From Pseudomonas profundi (GTDB taxonomy: Bacteria; Pseudomonadota; Gammaproteobacteria; Pseudomonadales; Pseudomonadaceae), in the NCBI RefSeq assembly GCF_008638305.1, contig NZ_VTPZ01000006.1, forward strand, positions 124,001-188,000: a stretch of DNA of 64,000 nt, written 5' to 3'. Shown here piece by piece: positions 1 to 8,384 of this stretch. Both the position numbers and the translations under genes were made by a program. The notes under the pieces were generated by a model, which saw nothing but the letters and a program-made list of their open reading frames with translations, did not search any database and was not told the DNA's origin. Positions within the stretch are counted from its first letter, which is position 1. Every line of letters begins with the position of its first letter.

Positions 1-213
1 GATCCTGGGTCCGCTGTAGACGAGCAACTGCGCGTCCGCGGTGTCCAGGGGCTGCGGGCTGCAGACTGTTCAGTAATGCCGGACCTGGTTTCGGCCAACA
101 CCAACGGGCCGGCCATGGCGCTGGGTTGGCGCGCAGCGGACCTCATTCTCGGGCAAGCGACGGCGCAGCAGCACAGCAATCAACCGCAGGCGGCGTCGGC
201 TTCAGTTGGCTAG
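1..213 (+). CDS. GMC-family oxidoreductase, C-terminal fragment (cut by window edge)
   Basis: Reading frame 1 is open from the first base to a TAG at 211-213 and gives 70 residues. It contains the typical GMC (glucose-methanol-choline) C-terminal segment: VDEQLRVRGVQGLRAADCSVMPDLVSAN.. split here as VDEQLRVRGVQGLRAAD followed by SVMPDLVSANTNGPAMALG. In the family this segment forms the C-terminal FAD-binding loop and carries an active-site His/Asn; here the position shows N (ANTNGP). The enzyme would oxidise an alcohol with FAD. The start lies outside the window. It is co-oriented with the catabolic genes that follow, so it probably belongs to the same island. Confidence 0.8.
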   Translation, partial: DPGSAVDEQLRVRGVQGLRAADCSVMPDLVSANTNGPAMALGWRAADLILGQATAQQHSNQPQAASASVG

Positions 214-475
214 CAGGGCTGGATAGGAACGGCATAGGCACCGTTTGTCTGCCGATAAATATGGAATAACAAGAAAGATACTTGAAGGAACCGCAATACA
301 GGTATAGGTTAATTAAAAACGGTCCTGTTGGTTTTTAATTAACGTCTGAAGCTCATGCGGCTTCAGAACAATATCGCGACGAGACCGTGCTCGAGTGGAT
401 CCGTCGTCAGCCAGAGCGATGGCCCGGTATCCAGTGTCCGAGCCTCATTCATTACAATAACAAGAGAAATTTGTC
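214..475 (+). promoter_or_regulatory. Leader/promoter region of the 476 gene
   Basis: This 262-bp gap carries no ORF I would support. A weak sigma70-like pair is visible, TTGAAG at 282-287 and TATAGG at 303-308 with a short 15-bp spacing, directly followed by the palindrome at 309-342. The long leader after the palindrome (about 130 bp) shows no clear structure. Confidence 0.4.
309..342. promoter_or_regulatory. Operator-like palindrome, site A
   Basis: This is a perfect inverted repeat with 12-bp arms, TTAATTAAAAAC at 309-320 and GTTTTTAATTAA at 331-342, around the 10-bp spacer GGTCCTGTTG. The AAAAAC-N10-GTTTTT core recurs six more times in the island, each time ahead of a transcription unit. 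It abuts a possible -10 element, a position suited to repression. The TetR-family protein encoded at 20512 is the inferred ligand. Confidence 0.75.
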
Positions 476-1495
476 ATGCCTCAACCCACTACCCAGCGGC
501 GACTGATCCTTGAGCGCCGTCCTCAGGGAATCGCAACGCATGAGGATGTAGTCCTGCGCGAACAGCCGCTTGGCGACCTCGCTGACGGACAAATCATGGT
601 GCGCAACCACTTCTTTTCCATCGATCCGGCGATCCGGGACTGGATGTCGGAACGGCCCAGCTATCTGCCACCCATTCGCATCGGCGACCCGGTACGCAGC
701 ACTGTGATTGGCGAGGTGGTGGAAAGCCGCTCCCCCAGTTTCCGGCCTGGCCAAATTGCAGTAGGTGTCGGCGGTTGGGAAGAGTACTCGGTCGCTGACG
801 CTGGTTACTTTTCTCCGGTGGAGCTGCAGCCTGGCGACGAGGAGCACTACTACCTCAGCATCTACGGAGCGGTTGGTTTGACGCCCTATTTTGGTTTGCT
901 GGAAGTCGGTAAGCCAAAACCGGGTGAAACCGTGCTGGTCAGTGCCGCGGCCGGAGCGGTGGGCTCACTGGTGGGGCAGATCGCCAAGATTAAGGGTTGC
1001 CGTGCGGTTGGCATCGCCGGTAGCGATGAAAAATGTAGCTGGATTGTCGAGGAGCTGGGTTTCGATGCGGCGATCAATTACCGCACGGATCCCGATATGG
1101 TGGCCTCGATTGGCCGGGCCTGCCCCGAGGGTGTGGACGTGTACTTCGACAATGTTGGCGGTGAAATACTCGACGCTACGCTGCTGAACCTGAACAAGGA
1201 TGCTCGCATCGTTTTTTGTGGCGCCATTTCCAGCTACAACACCGCCGAACCGGTACCGGGGCCCTATAACTTCTGGCAGATCCTGGCACGCAGCGCGACG
1301 ATCGAAGGCTACCTGGTTTCCGATTATCTCGATCAGTTTCCCCAGGGCATTGCGCAAATGCGTGAGTGGGTCGGAGAGGGGCGACTGCATTTCAAAGAGC
1401 AGATCATCGACGGGTTGGAAAGCACCCTGGATGCTTTCAATTTGCTGTTCGAAGGTCGCAATGAGGGCAAGTTGATGATCAGGGTTGCGTCCTGA
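476..1495 (+). CDS. NADP-dependent MDR-family oxidoreductase (prostaglandin/2-alkenal reductase type)
   Basis: This is a 339-residue zinc-independent medium-chain dehydrogenase/reductase of the leukotriene B4 dehydrogenase/CurA type. The N-terminal GroES-like domain covers about residues 1-130. The Rossmann nucleotide loop is AAAGAVGS at about 157-164, followed by KIKGCRAVGIAGSDEK. No zinc-ligand cysteines are seen. Relatives reduce the double bond of alpha,beta-unsaturated ketones with NADPH, so it may reduce an enone in the pathway. Start ATG 476 follows a purine-rich AACAAGAG. It is the first gene after site A; the DUF1329 gene follows 65 bp downstream. Confidence 0.88.
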   Translation: MPQPTTQRRLILERRPQGIATHEDVVLREQPLGDLADGQIMVRNHFFSIDPAIRDWMSERPSYLPPIRIGDPVRSTVIGEVVESRSPSFRPGQIAVGVGGWEEYSVADAGYFSPVELQPGDEEHYYLSIYGAVGLTPYFGLLEVGKPKPGETVLVSAAAGAVGSLVGQIAKIKGCRAVGIAGSDEKCSWIVEELGFDAAINYRTDPDMVASIGRACPEGVDVYFDNVGGEILDATLLNLNKDARIVFCGAISSYNTAEPVPGPYNFWQILARSATIEGYLVSDYLDQFPQGIAQMREWVGEGRLHFKEQIIDGLESTLDAFNLLFEGRNEGKLMIRVAS

Positions 1496-1560
1496 TCTTT
1501 CAAGACTGAAGCACACGCGGATAGTCCCGTGAATACAACAACAAGAGTGGAGTTTAACCA

Positions 1561-2934
1561 ATGAAATGTCTTGCGCGCAGCGTCACCGCTATCGTTATTT
1601 CGGGGAGCTTTGCGCTCTCCGCCCAAGCCGCGGCTACCCAGGAAGAGATTGACCAGATCGGCACCAAGTTCACCCCTTGGGGGGCGGAGAAGCAAGCCAA
1701 TGCTGACGGCAGCATCCCGGCATATACCGGCTCAATCTCTCCGCCATCTACCTACGATCCGGAGAAACCAGGCTACCGCCCCGATCCCTTCGCGGAGGAA
1801 GAACCGTTGTTTTCGGTTAGCGCCGACAACATGGATGAGTACGCTGACCAGCTGAGCGAAGGCATGAAAGAAATGCTGCGCAAGTATCCCTCCTTTCGCA
1901 TGGACATTTACCCTACCCACCGCTCGGCCGCGTATCCGGATTACTATCTGGAAAATGCTCAAAAGAACCTGACTGAGTGCAAGACGGTCAACGATGAACT
2001 GGGCCTTTCGGGTTGTTATGGCGGCACGCCGTTTCCCTTCCCGAAGACCGGCAACGAAGTGATGTGGAACCGCTTGTTGAAGTTCGATCAGTTCGCCTTC
2101 GAAACGCCGCTGTTTACCGGCAGTGTGGTGGACTCCAGCGGTCGCCGGAATGTGACCGGCGTTGCCAGCATGGAAATCCAGTACCCTATCTTCGATCCCG
2201 AGCGTACCGAGCCGATCGGTGAATCAGATGTTTACGAGATGATCCGCAACGACTTCCACGATCCGGCGCGCAAGAACGGCGAGAAGATCGTTGTGCGCGA
2301 CTCCATTGACATGGTTGATACCGGCCGGCGGGCCTGGCAGTACTTGCCTGGTCAGCGCCGCGTGAAGCTGGCTCCCGATATTGCATACGATACCCCCAGC
2401 CCCACCGGGGCGGGAGTGGCCGTAGTCGACGAGATGGCCATCTTCTATGGCGCGCTGGATCGCTACAACTTCGAGCTCAAGGGCAAGAAGGAGATGTTCA
2501 TTCCCTATAACACCTACAAGCTGCATGACCGCAACATCTGCCCGGACGAGGTTGCCGAAACGCCCAACCACCTCAACCCCGACTGCATGCGTTGGGAAAA
2601 ACATCGCGTTTGGGTTGTGGAGGCCACTCTCAAGGAAGGGAACCGTCACATCTACCCACGGCGTATGCTTTATCTCGACGAGGATCTTTATGGCACTGGC
2701 ATCAGCGACAACTATGACGCCACGGGCAGCGTGTATCGGGTAACGCACAACTTGCCGATCACTTTCTATGAAGCTACCGGCCACGCCACTGACGAAACCG
2801 TGACCTACGATCTCTCTAGCGGTGCCTATCACCGCTCGCAAAATCCCACCATGGGTACTGGCTGGGTCATTACCGACGGTCGGCCCGATGCCCATTTCAA
2901 TCCGCAATCCATGGCAGGCAGCGGAGTTCGCTGA
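1561..2934 (+). CDS. DUF1329 outer-membrane/periplasmic protein
   Basis: The 457-residue protein starts with a Sec signal peptide (MKCLARSVTAIVISGSFALSAQA, cut near residue 23). The mature part begins IDQIGTKFTPWGAEKQANADGSIP and PAYTG, typical of DUF1329. The family belongs to the lipoprotein-sorting (LolA/LolB-like) fold and is repeatedly found beside DUF1302 proteins, RND/MMPL transporters and BNR proteins in clusters for hydrophobic compounds. No DUF1302 partner is present in this window. A role in handling the hydrophobic substrate at the envelope is inference from context. Its start has a GTGGAG motif about 10 bp upstream. Confidence 0.88.
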   Translation: MKCLARSVTAIVISGSFALSAQAAATQEEIDQIGTKFTPWGAEKQANADGSIPAYTGSISPPSTYDPEKPGYRPDPFAEEEPLFSVSADNMDEYADQLSEGMKEMLRKYPSFRMDIYPTHRSAAYPDYYLENAQKNLTECKTVNDELGLSGCYGGTPFPFPKTGNEVMWNRLLKFDQFAFETPLFTGSVVDSSGRRNVTGVASMEIQYPIFDPERTEPIGESDVYEMIRNDFHDPARKNGEKIVVRDSIDMVDTGRRAWQYLPGQRRVKLAPDIAYDTPSPTGAGVAVVDEMAIFYGALDRYNFELKGKKEMFIPYNTYKLHDRNICPDEVAETPNHLNPDCMRWEKHRVWVVEATLKEGNRHIYPRRMLYLDEDLYGTGISDNYDATGSVYRVTHNLPITFYEATGHATDETVTYDLSSGAYHRSQNPTMGTGWVITDGRPDAHFNPQSMAGSGVR

Positions 2935-2940
2935 ATGCCA

Positions 2941-2970
2941 GGCGAGGCGCTTACGGGCGCTTCGCCCTTT
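2941..2970 (+). terminator. Hairpin after the DUF1329 gene
   Basis: GGCGAGGCGC at 2941-2950 can pair with GCGCTTCGCC at 2957-2966 (one G-U pair), with a 6-base loop, followed by CTTT. The short U tract suggests a weak terminator or attenuator before the SDR gene at 3000. Confidence 0.5.
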
Positions 2971-2999
2971 CATGCAATACCTTTGAAGATGAGGTTCTT

Positions 3000-3713
3000 A
3001 TGCGTATGAAAGATAGGGTTGTGTTGATTACAGGCGGCGCCTCTGGGCTGGGGCGTGCTGATGCCGAACTGTTTGCCGCTGAGGGCGCCCGAGTAATAAT
3101 AACCGACATCGACGACGAGCCTGGCCAGATACTGGCGGATACCTTGCATGGTCTGTTTCTGCACCACGACGTGACCTCCGAGAGCGACTGGAAGCGAGTG
3201 ATGCACGCCATTACAGAACACTATGGCGGGTTGGATGTTCTGGTGAATAACGCCGGTACTGTACAGGTCGCGGACATTGAGTCTACTTCGCTGGAGCTCT
3301 ATCAGCGAACGAATGCGGTGCATAACGACGGTACTTTTCTTGGTTGCCGCTACGCGATCGAGGCCATGCGTGAGCGAGGCGGCTCGATTGTCAACATGTC
3401 TTCGTTAACGGCTATTCGCGGCTATCCTCTGGTGCCGTCCTATGCGGCAGCCAAGGGCGCCGTGCTGGCACTGACCCATACTGTAGCCGTGCATTGTCGA
3501 CAGAAGGGATACCCAATCCGGTGCAACGCTGTGTTGCCTGGACCAATCGCCACGCCTTTGGCGCTCACCGTGATCGAAGACGCCAGCGGTATGGGCAAGC
3601 CTGAGGACGTCGCGCAGATGGTTCTGTTTCTCGCCTCGGAGGAATCAAAACATGTATCGGGTGCACAGTTCGTCATCGACAACGCTGGCTCGATGGTAGG
3701 CGGCCCGGCCTGA
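3000..3713 (+). CDS. SDR-family oxidoreductase (hydroxysteroid-dehydrogenase-like)
   Basis: This is a classical short-chain dehydrogenase of 237 residues. The cofactor loop TGGASGLG is at 11-18, NNAG at 83-86, the catalytic Ser near 134-135, and Tyr148/Lys152 in SYAAAKGA. Acidic residues after beta-2 (TDIDDE) suggest NAD(H) rather than NADP(H). The length and sequence are in the range of 3alpha/20beta-hydroxysteroid dehydrogenases, but substrate cannot be assigned. Inferred role: oxidation of a ring or side-chain alcohol. It lies 65 bp after DUF1329, behind the 2941 hairpin, probably in the same unit. Confidence 0.9.
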   Translation: MRMKDRVVLITGGASGLGRADAELFAAEGARVIITDIDDEPGQILADTLHGLFLHHDVTSESDWKRVMHAITEHYGGLDVLVNNAGTVQVADIESTSLELYQRTNAVHNDGTFLGCRYAIEAMRERGGSIVNMSSLTAIRGYPLVPSYAAAKGAVLALTHTVAVHCRQKGYPIRCNAVLPGPIATPLALTVIEDASGMGKPEDVAQMVLFLASEESKHVSGAQFVIDNAGSMVGGPA

Positions 3714-3845
3714 GCCGACACATAAAAGCTATGTGCCGCGACGTGGGGGGATAGTTGCTCCATGTCGGGCATCAGACGGGTCCGAACGGGTCCACGACAT
3801 CGATTATCCATTTTGCTTTGCTTTTTTTCACTCACGGAGAATTTC

Positions 3846-4304
3846 ATGCAGCAGGTAGAAACACATCACGATCTAGACGCGCCCGCCGCCATGGTCTGGG
3901 CGTTGCTGGCTGACTTCGCAAACATCGAGGGCTGGTGGCCCACCGACGACGAGACCGTAATGATTGAACGGGTTGAGATCGAAGGGGAGGGTATCGGTCA
4001 GATCCGTCATATTTACAACCAGGGCTTTCCGTTAGCGGTTAGCGAGCGCCTGGATTATCTGGACCCGGATAGCCTTAACTACAAGCTCTCTATCGTGGGG
4101 GATCGTCCCGCTGGTTTGCTTTATTACCAGGCGAATGGCTGGATAGACGTTTTGCCCGGTAACCGTTGTCGCCTCAATTACCGCGGTGAATTTACTGCCA
4201 AGCCAGGCCATGCCGAAGAGGCTGAAGCCTTTCTGCGTGCCGCCTATGCTCTTATGTTCAAAGGGTTGAATCAAACCTGCCGGCGTTTGCAGGAGGCGGG
4301 TTGA
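3846..4304 (+). CDS. SRPBCC-family (polyketide cyclase-like) protein
   Basis: This 152-residue helix-grip (START/Bet v1) protein begins MQQVETHHDLDAPAAMVWALLADFANIEGWWP, the usual family opening. It also has the GEGIGQIRHI strand and a long C-terminal helix (AEEAEAFLRAAYALMFKGLNQTCRRL). ATG 3846 is preceded by GGAG at 3836-3839. An upstream in-frame ATG at 3762 would add a basic, non-family extension and lacks a ribosome site. Members bind hydrophobic ligands; some cyclise or hydrate them. Function here is unknown; a binding or ligand-delivery role in the pathway is inference. Confidence 0.85.
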   Translation: MQQVETHHDLDAPAAMVWALLADFANIEGWWPTDDETVMIERVEIEGEGIGQIRHIYNQGFPLAVSERLDYLDPDSLNYKLSIVGDRPAGLLYYQANGWIDVLPGNRCRLNYRGEFTAKPGHAEEAEAFLRAAYALMFKGLNQTCRRLQEAG

Positions 4305-4638
4305 GCCAGCATTGCTCGTGACACCTGATTGAAGGAGGAGGACGTTTCACCGAAACCAGGTTGTATGCGCGCCCATCCAAAGGTCGCGACGAGTGCTGGA
4401 CTGGCCAATGGTGATCTGGAATACATTCGGGTTCGGTTTTCAGCACTGTACGTCGAACCGGGGAACCGCTGCTACATTTCGCCTGCGTCACCAGATTTCG
4501 TCCATGGTTCCCATTGCATTCATGGGGCGACTGATTGGATGATCAGGGCTTGCACGGATATCTAAGAGCTAGTACTTTATTAAAAACCGTCAGGTTGGTT
4601 TTTTAATAATCGCACAACAAAAATAAACAGGGTCCCTA
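4305..4638 (+). promoter_or_regulatory. Intergenic region with promoter for the export operon
   Basis: The 334 bp hold no convincing gene. A 78-codon ORF at 4329-4565 has no family features. Near the right end, TACTTT (4573-4578) could be a -10 element, directly against palindrome B. A possible -35 (TTGCAC, 4550-4555) lies 17 bp upstream but matches poorly. Confidence 0.4.
4577..4609. promoter_or_regulatory. Operator-like palindrome, site B
   Basis: TTATTAAAAACC at 4577-4588 faces GGTTTTTTAATAA at 4597-4609. The core AAAAAC-CGTCAGGTTG-GTTTTT has the same 10-bp spacer as site A. It ends 30 bp before the start of the BNR protein gene and would block a promoter whose -10 overlaps it. Confidence 0.75.
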
Positions 4639-5880
4639 ATGATGAGTCGCGAGCTGCTATCCATGCTTTCCTCGGGTCTGGAACGCCGGGCCACCCGAGC
4701 CAGTGCTTTCTCCCTCTGCTCCCTTCAGAAAACGGGCGTCGCTGTCTGGTTGCGGTGCTGCTTGTTGCTGGCCATTTTTCTAATGAGTCTTTCAAGCTTT
4801 GCTTTTGAAAGCCCTCTGTCGACACCTGCAATAAAGAGCGTGAAAGCAACCAAGAGTCCGCTTACCGCAGTTACCAAGGCCGGTGATGGGCGGCTGGTTG
4901 CGGTAGGGCAGCGGGGCCACATTCTGGTGTCTGACGATTCTGGCGTCAGCTGGACGCAGGCCAATGTTCCAGTCAGTAGCGATCTCGTTGCAGTCTCTTT
5001 TGCCAGTGCCGAGCGTGGCTGGGCAGTAGGGCATGGCGGTGTGGTACTGAAAACTGAAGATGGTGGTATGAATTGGATTTTGCAGCTGGATGGTCATCAG
5101 GCTTCGAAGCTCGTTCTCGATTACTACTCGCGGCAGGCCGAAGCCGATCCGGACGCTGAGATGTTTGTGGCGCGAGAAGAGTTGCTGATCGAGTTCGGCG
5201 GTACGCAATCGCTGATGGACGTATATTTTGAAAGCGATCAAGTGGGTTACGTCGTAGGCATTTTCAATCGTTTATTGAAGACAGTGGATGGCGGTAACAC
5301 CTGGCAGCCTTGGGCGCATCGAATAGACAACCCGTACGAATTGCATTTCTATTCCATCAACTCGGGGAAAGACGGTCTTTACATCACCGGAGAACAGGGG
5401 ATGGTCTGGCGCCTGGATGAAGGCCAGCAGCAGTTTGTGTCGGTTGAAACGCCCTACGATGGGACTCTGTTTGGTGCTGCCATCGGGACCAATGAGCTGA
5501 TCGTCTTCGGCATGCGGGGAAGCGCATTCAAGAGCACAGATCAGGGCGAAAGCTGGACCCGTCTCGAAATCACCTCTGAAGCGGGTATTACCGACGGGGT
5601 TATTTTTGGCAATGGAGGTGTCGCGCTGGTCAATCTCGCCGGAGAGCTTCTGGTCAGTCGCGATGGAGGTGACAGCTTCGCCCCCCAGGCCATTATCGAA
5701 TCCATGCCTTTCTATGGGTTGGCTCAGATTTCTAGCAACCATCTCGCACTTGTCGGCGCGGAAGGTGTGCAGAACCTCGCAGTGATGGCGCAAGACAGTT
5801 CCCCCGGGGAGTCCAGCGTGTCTTTGCTTGAATCAGACGACTTAGCCATGAACCTGGAGCTTCGCCATGTCACCCAATAA
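4639..5880 (+). CDS. YCF48/BNR-repeat exported protein, partner of MMPL transporter
   Basis: The 413-residue protein has a long basic N-region, then a signal-peptide core (LRCCLLLAIFLMSLSSFAFE, near residues 37-55). Behind it come BNR/sialidase-like blades: VSDDSGVSWTQ, LKTEDGGMNWI, LKTVDGGNTWQPW, FKSTDQGESWTRL and VSRDGGDSF. This is the YCF48-like beta-propeller seen next to MMPL/RND exporters. It overlaps the MMPL gene by 14 bp, which implies translational coupling and a shared envelope complex. Precise role is unknown. An internal start nearer the signal core is possible but has no better ribosome site. Confidence 0.85.
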   Translation: MMSRELLSMLSSGLERRATRASAFSLCSLQKTGVAVWLRCCLLLAIFLMSLSSFAFESPLSTPAIKSVKATKSPLTAVTKAGDGRLVAVGQRGHILVSDDSGVSWTQANVPVSSDLVAVSFASAERGWAVGHGGVVLKTEDGGMNWILQLDGHQASKLVLDYYSRQAEADPDAEMFVAREELLIEFGGTQSLMDVYFESDQVGYVVGIFNRLLKTVDGGNTWQPWAHRIDNPYELHFYSINSGKDGLYITGEQGMVWRLDEGQQQFVSVETPYDGTLFGAAIGTNELIVFGMRGSAFKSTDQGESWTRLEITSEAGITDGVIFGNGGVALVNLAGELLVSRDGGDSFAPQAIIESMPFYGLAQISSNHLALVGAEGVQNLAVMAQDSSPGESSVSLLESDDLAMNLELRHVTQ

Positions 5881-8305
5881 AAACAATTCCGACGCCGTGA
5901 CCCGTGTTGAGGATTTCGATAAGAACTCGGGTGGGGTGATTGAGCGACTGGTTTTCAATCACCGTGTTCTGTTAATGCTGTTCTGCCTGATTCTTACCCT
6001 GTTTTTTGGATATCACCTCAAGGATCTCAAGGTTAGCGCAAGCTACGAAAAGACGTTGCCGCAAAGCCATGAGTACGTGCAGAACTATCTCGAAAATCGG
6101 GAAGAGCTGCGTGGTTTCGGCGACTCTATCAGGGTCGTGGTAGAAGCAGAGGAGGGCGGTATATTCAATGCTAGCTACCTGGATACCCTGGCAAGTATCA
6201 ATGATGAAATCTTTATTCTTCCCGGGGTGGATCGTCCGTGGATGAAGTCGATTTTCACCCCGGTGGTTCGTTGGACCGAGGTCACCGAGGAGGGGTTCAC
6301 CGGGGGTCCCGTTCTGCCGAACGATTATGACGGTGGGCCAGAAAGTATTCGCAATCTGCGCATCAATATCGGTCGAGCAGATGTAGTGGGAAGCCTGGTA
6401 GCCAATGACTATCGCTCCAGCATGATTATTGTGCCTTTGATGGGGCAGGATTCTGAAGGCAATCCGATCGACTATAAGGTGCTGGCTGATTCCATCGAAG
6501 ACATTCGTCAGAAGTACATCAACAGTCCCGAGCATGACGTCAATATCTATATCATCGGCTTTGCAAAGCTCACCGGCGATCTGATCGATGGGCTCAAGCT
6601 CGTCATGCTGTTTTTCCTGATTGCGGCAATCATTGCGGTAGTGATTATCTATAGCTATACCCGCTGCCTGCGCAGTTCGCTCCTGGTACTTTCTTGCTCT
6701 GTCGTGGCTGTCGTCTGGCAACTGGGTGCGGTGACTCTGCTTGGCTATGAGCTGGATCCCTTTTCGATGCTGGTGCCATTTCTGGTGGTAGCCATCGGGG
6801 TCAGTCATGGTGCGCAGAAGATGAACGGCATCATGCAGGACATCGGACGAGGCACGCATAAGGAGGTGGCTGCCAGATTCACCTTCCGCCGTCTGTTTCT
6901 ACCTGGCTTGACCGCGCTTCTGGCGGATGTGGTGGGCTTTGCGGTGTTGATGATCATCGATATTCCGGTGATCCGTGACCTGGCGATGACCGCCAGCATT
7001 GGTGTTGGTGTTCTGATCTTTACCAACCTCATCCTTATCCCGGTTCTGCTCTCCTATATCGGTGTAAGCCCGAAAGCGGCGCAGCGTAGCTTGGCAGTCG
7101 AACAGCGCCGACCCGGCGCACTCTGGCGCGGATTGGCGTTATTTACTCATCGGAGTTGGGCTACTGGCGCAGTGGTTGTAGCCGCCATCCTGTTGTCCTG
7201 GGGCGTCTACATGTCGTCCAAGCTGGAGGTTGGCGATCTGGACGCGGGGGCACCTGAACTGCGTCCCGATTCGCGTTACAACATGGATAATGCCTACATT
7301 ACATCGCACTACGGCATTTCCAGCGACGTGTTTGCCGTCATGGTCAAGACGCCCGACGACGGTTGTCGCAGCTTCGAAACCCTGACGCAAGTGGATCGTC
7401 TGTCATGGAAGCTGGCACAGGTTCCGGGTGTTCAGCGTACCGCTTCCCTGGCTGATACCGTGCGTAATTACACGGCAGGCATGTTCGAAGGTAATCCGAA
7501 GTGGGCCACGGTCAGCGACAACCAGGGGCTCATCGACGCACAGATCGGTAACGCTGTTTCCTGGAACTCGGAATTCCTGAACACGCGTTGCAACATGACG
7601 CCGGTGCTGGCTTATCTTGCTGACCATAAAGCCGATACCCTTGATCGAGTTGTGGCGGCTGCAAGTGAATTTGCCGAAGAAAATAGCACGGAAGACCATC
7701 AGTTCCTGCTGGCAGCGGGTAACTCCGGCGTTGACGCCGCGACCAACATCGTGGTCAGAGAAGCCAACCGCAAGATGTTGTTCTACGTCTATGCCGCAGT
7801 AGCACTGTTGTGTCTGATTACCTTCAGAAGCTGGCGGGCTGTGATCGTTGCCCTCGTGCCGCTGATTCTTACGTCCATGCTTGCCGAAACGCTGATGGTT
7901 TTCCTGGGTATCGGTGTGAAGGTGGCAACGCTGCCTGTCGTGGCCCTGGGTGTGGGGATCGGCGTTGACTATGCAATTTATCTGTTGAGCACTCAGCTTG
8001 CCTTCCAGCGTATGGGATATTCGGTTGCCGACGCTTACCGGAAAGCCTTGGCGACGACGGGCAAGGTAGTCGCGCTGGTCGGGGTCACATTGGCAGCCGG
8101 TGTCGTCACCTGGGCATGGTCCCCTATCAAGTTCCAGGCGGACATGGGGATACTTCTGACGTTCATGTTCTCGCTGAACATGATCAGCGCGCTAATCCTC
8201 GTGCCGGCCCTATCGCACTTCCTTCTACAAGGCGCAACTTCGGCTCCCGTACGCGTCGACGAAACCAAACCAGGCGAAAATGCTATGGAAACCCATCCAG
8301 TTTAA
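5867..8305 (+). CDS. MMPL/RND-family transporter
   Basis: This 812-residue inner-membrane protein has the duplicated RND layout: a TM helix near residue 30, a large periplasmic loop, and a six-helix bundle (about 245-405, starting LKLVMLFFLIAAIIAVVIIY). A helix near 440, a second loop and a second bundle (about 640-795) follow. The second bundle carries GVGIGVDYAIYLLS, the conserved RND/MMPL TM4 motif with its Asp. MMPL proteins move lipids, sterols or other hydrophobic molecules using the proton gradient. Overlap with the BNR gene and the DUF1329 gene upstream point to substrate uptake or export in the island; the direction is not decidable. Confidence 0.92.
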   Translation: MSPNKNNSDAVTRVEDFDKNSGGVIERLVFNHRVLLMLFCLILTLFFGYHLKDLKVSASYEKTLPQSHEYVQNYLENREELRGFGDSIRVVVEAEEGGIFNASYLDTLASINDEIFILPGVDRPWMKSIFTPVVRWTEVTEEGFTGGPVLPNDYDGGPESIRNLRINIGRADVVGSLVANDYRSSMIIVPLMGQDSEGNPIDYKVLADSIEDIRQKYINSPEHDVNIYIIGFAKLTGDLIDGLKLVMLFFLIAAIIAVVIIYSYTRCLRSSLLVLSCSVVAVVWQLGAVTLLGYELDPFSMLVPFLVVAIGVSHGAQKMNGIMQDIGRGTHKEVAARFTFRRLFLPGLTALLADVVGFAVLMIIDIPVIRDLAMTASIGVGVLIFTNLILIPVLLSYIGVSPKAAQRSLAVEQRRPGALWRGLALFTHRSWATGAVVVAAILLSWGVYMSSKLEVGDLDAGAPELRPDSRYNMDNAYITSHYGISSDVFAVMVKTPDDGCRSFETLTQVDRLSWKLAQVPGVQRTASLADTVRNYTAGMFEGNPKWATVSDNQGLIDAQIGNAVSWNSEFLNTRCNMTPVLAYLADHKADTLDRVVAAASEFAEENSTEDHQFLLAAGNSGVDAATNIVVREANRKMLFYVYAAVALLCLITFRSWRAVIVALVPLILTSMLAETLMVFLGIGVKVATLPVVALGVGIGVDYAIYLLSTQLAFQRMGYSVADAYRKALATTGKVVALVGVTLAAGVVTWAWSPIKFQADMGILLTFMFSLNMISALILVPALSHFLLQGATSAPVRVDETKPGENAMETHPV

Positions 8306-8333
8306 CGGTGATAAGAAACGGTTGATTTTGACA

Positions 8334-8356
8334 CCTGCTCCTCAAGGAGCAGGTTG
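8334..8356 (+). terminator. Hairpin between MMPL and ThuA genes
   Basis: CCTGCTCC at 8334-8341 pairs with GGAGCAGG at 8346-8353 around TCAA, followed by TTG. The stem is strong but there is no long U run. It may attenuate transcription or stabilise the transporter mRNA. Confidence 0.5.
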
Positions 8357-8384
8357 TTCACCAGCAGAAACAAGATAGGACGCC

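Noticed and set aside
2224-2973. 249-codon antisense ORF opposite DUF1329
   Set aside because: It is a shadow of a well-conserved signal-peptide-bearing gene, with no recognisable domain.
4329-4565. 78-codon ORF between the SRPBCC and BNR genes
   Set aside because: It has no family features and occupies a gap that holds the promoter and palindrome B. The GGAGGAGG-like stretch nearby is not enough to support a gene.
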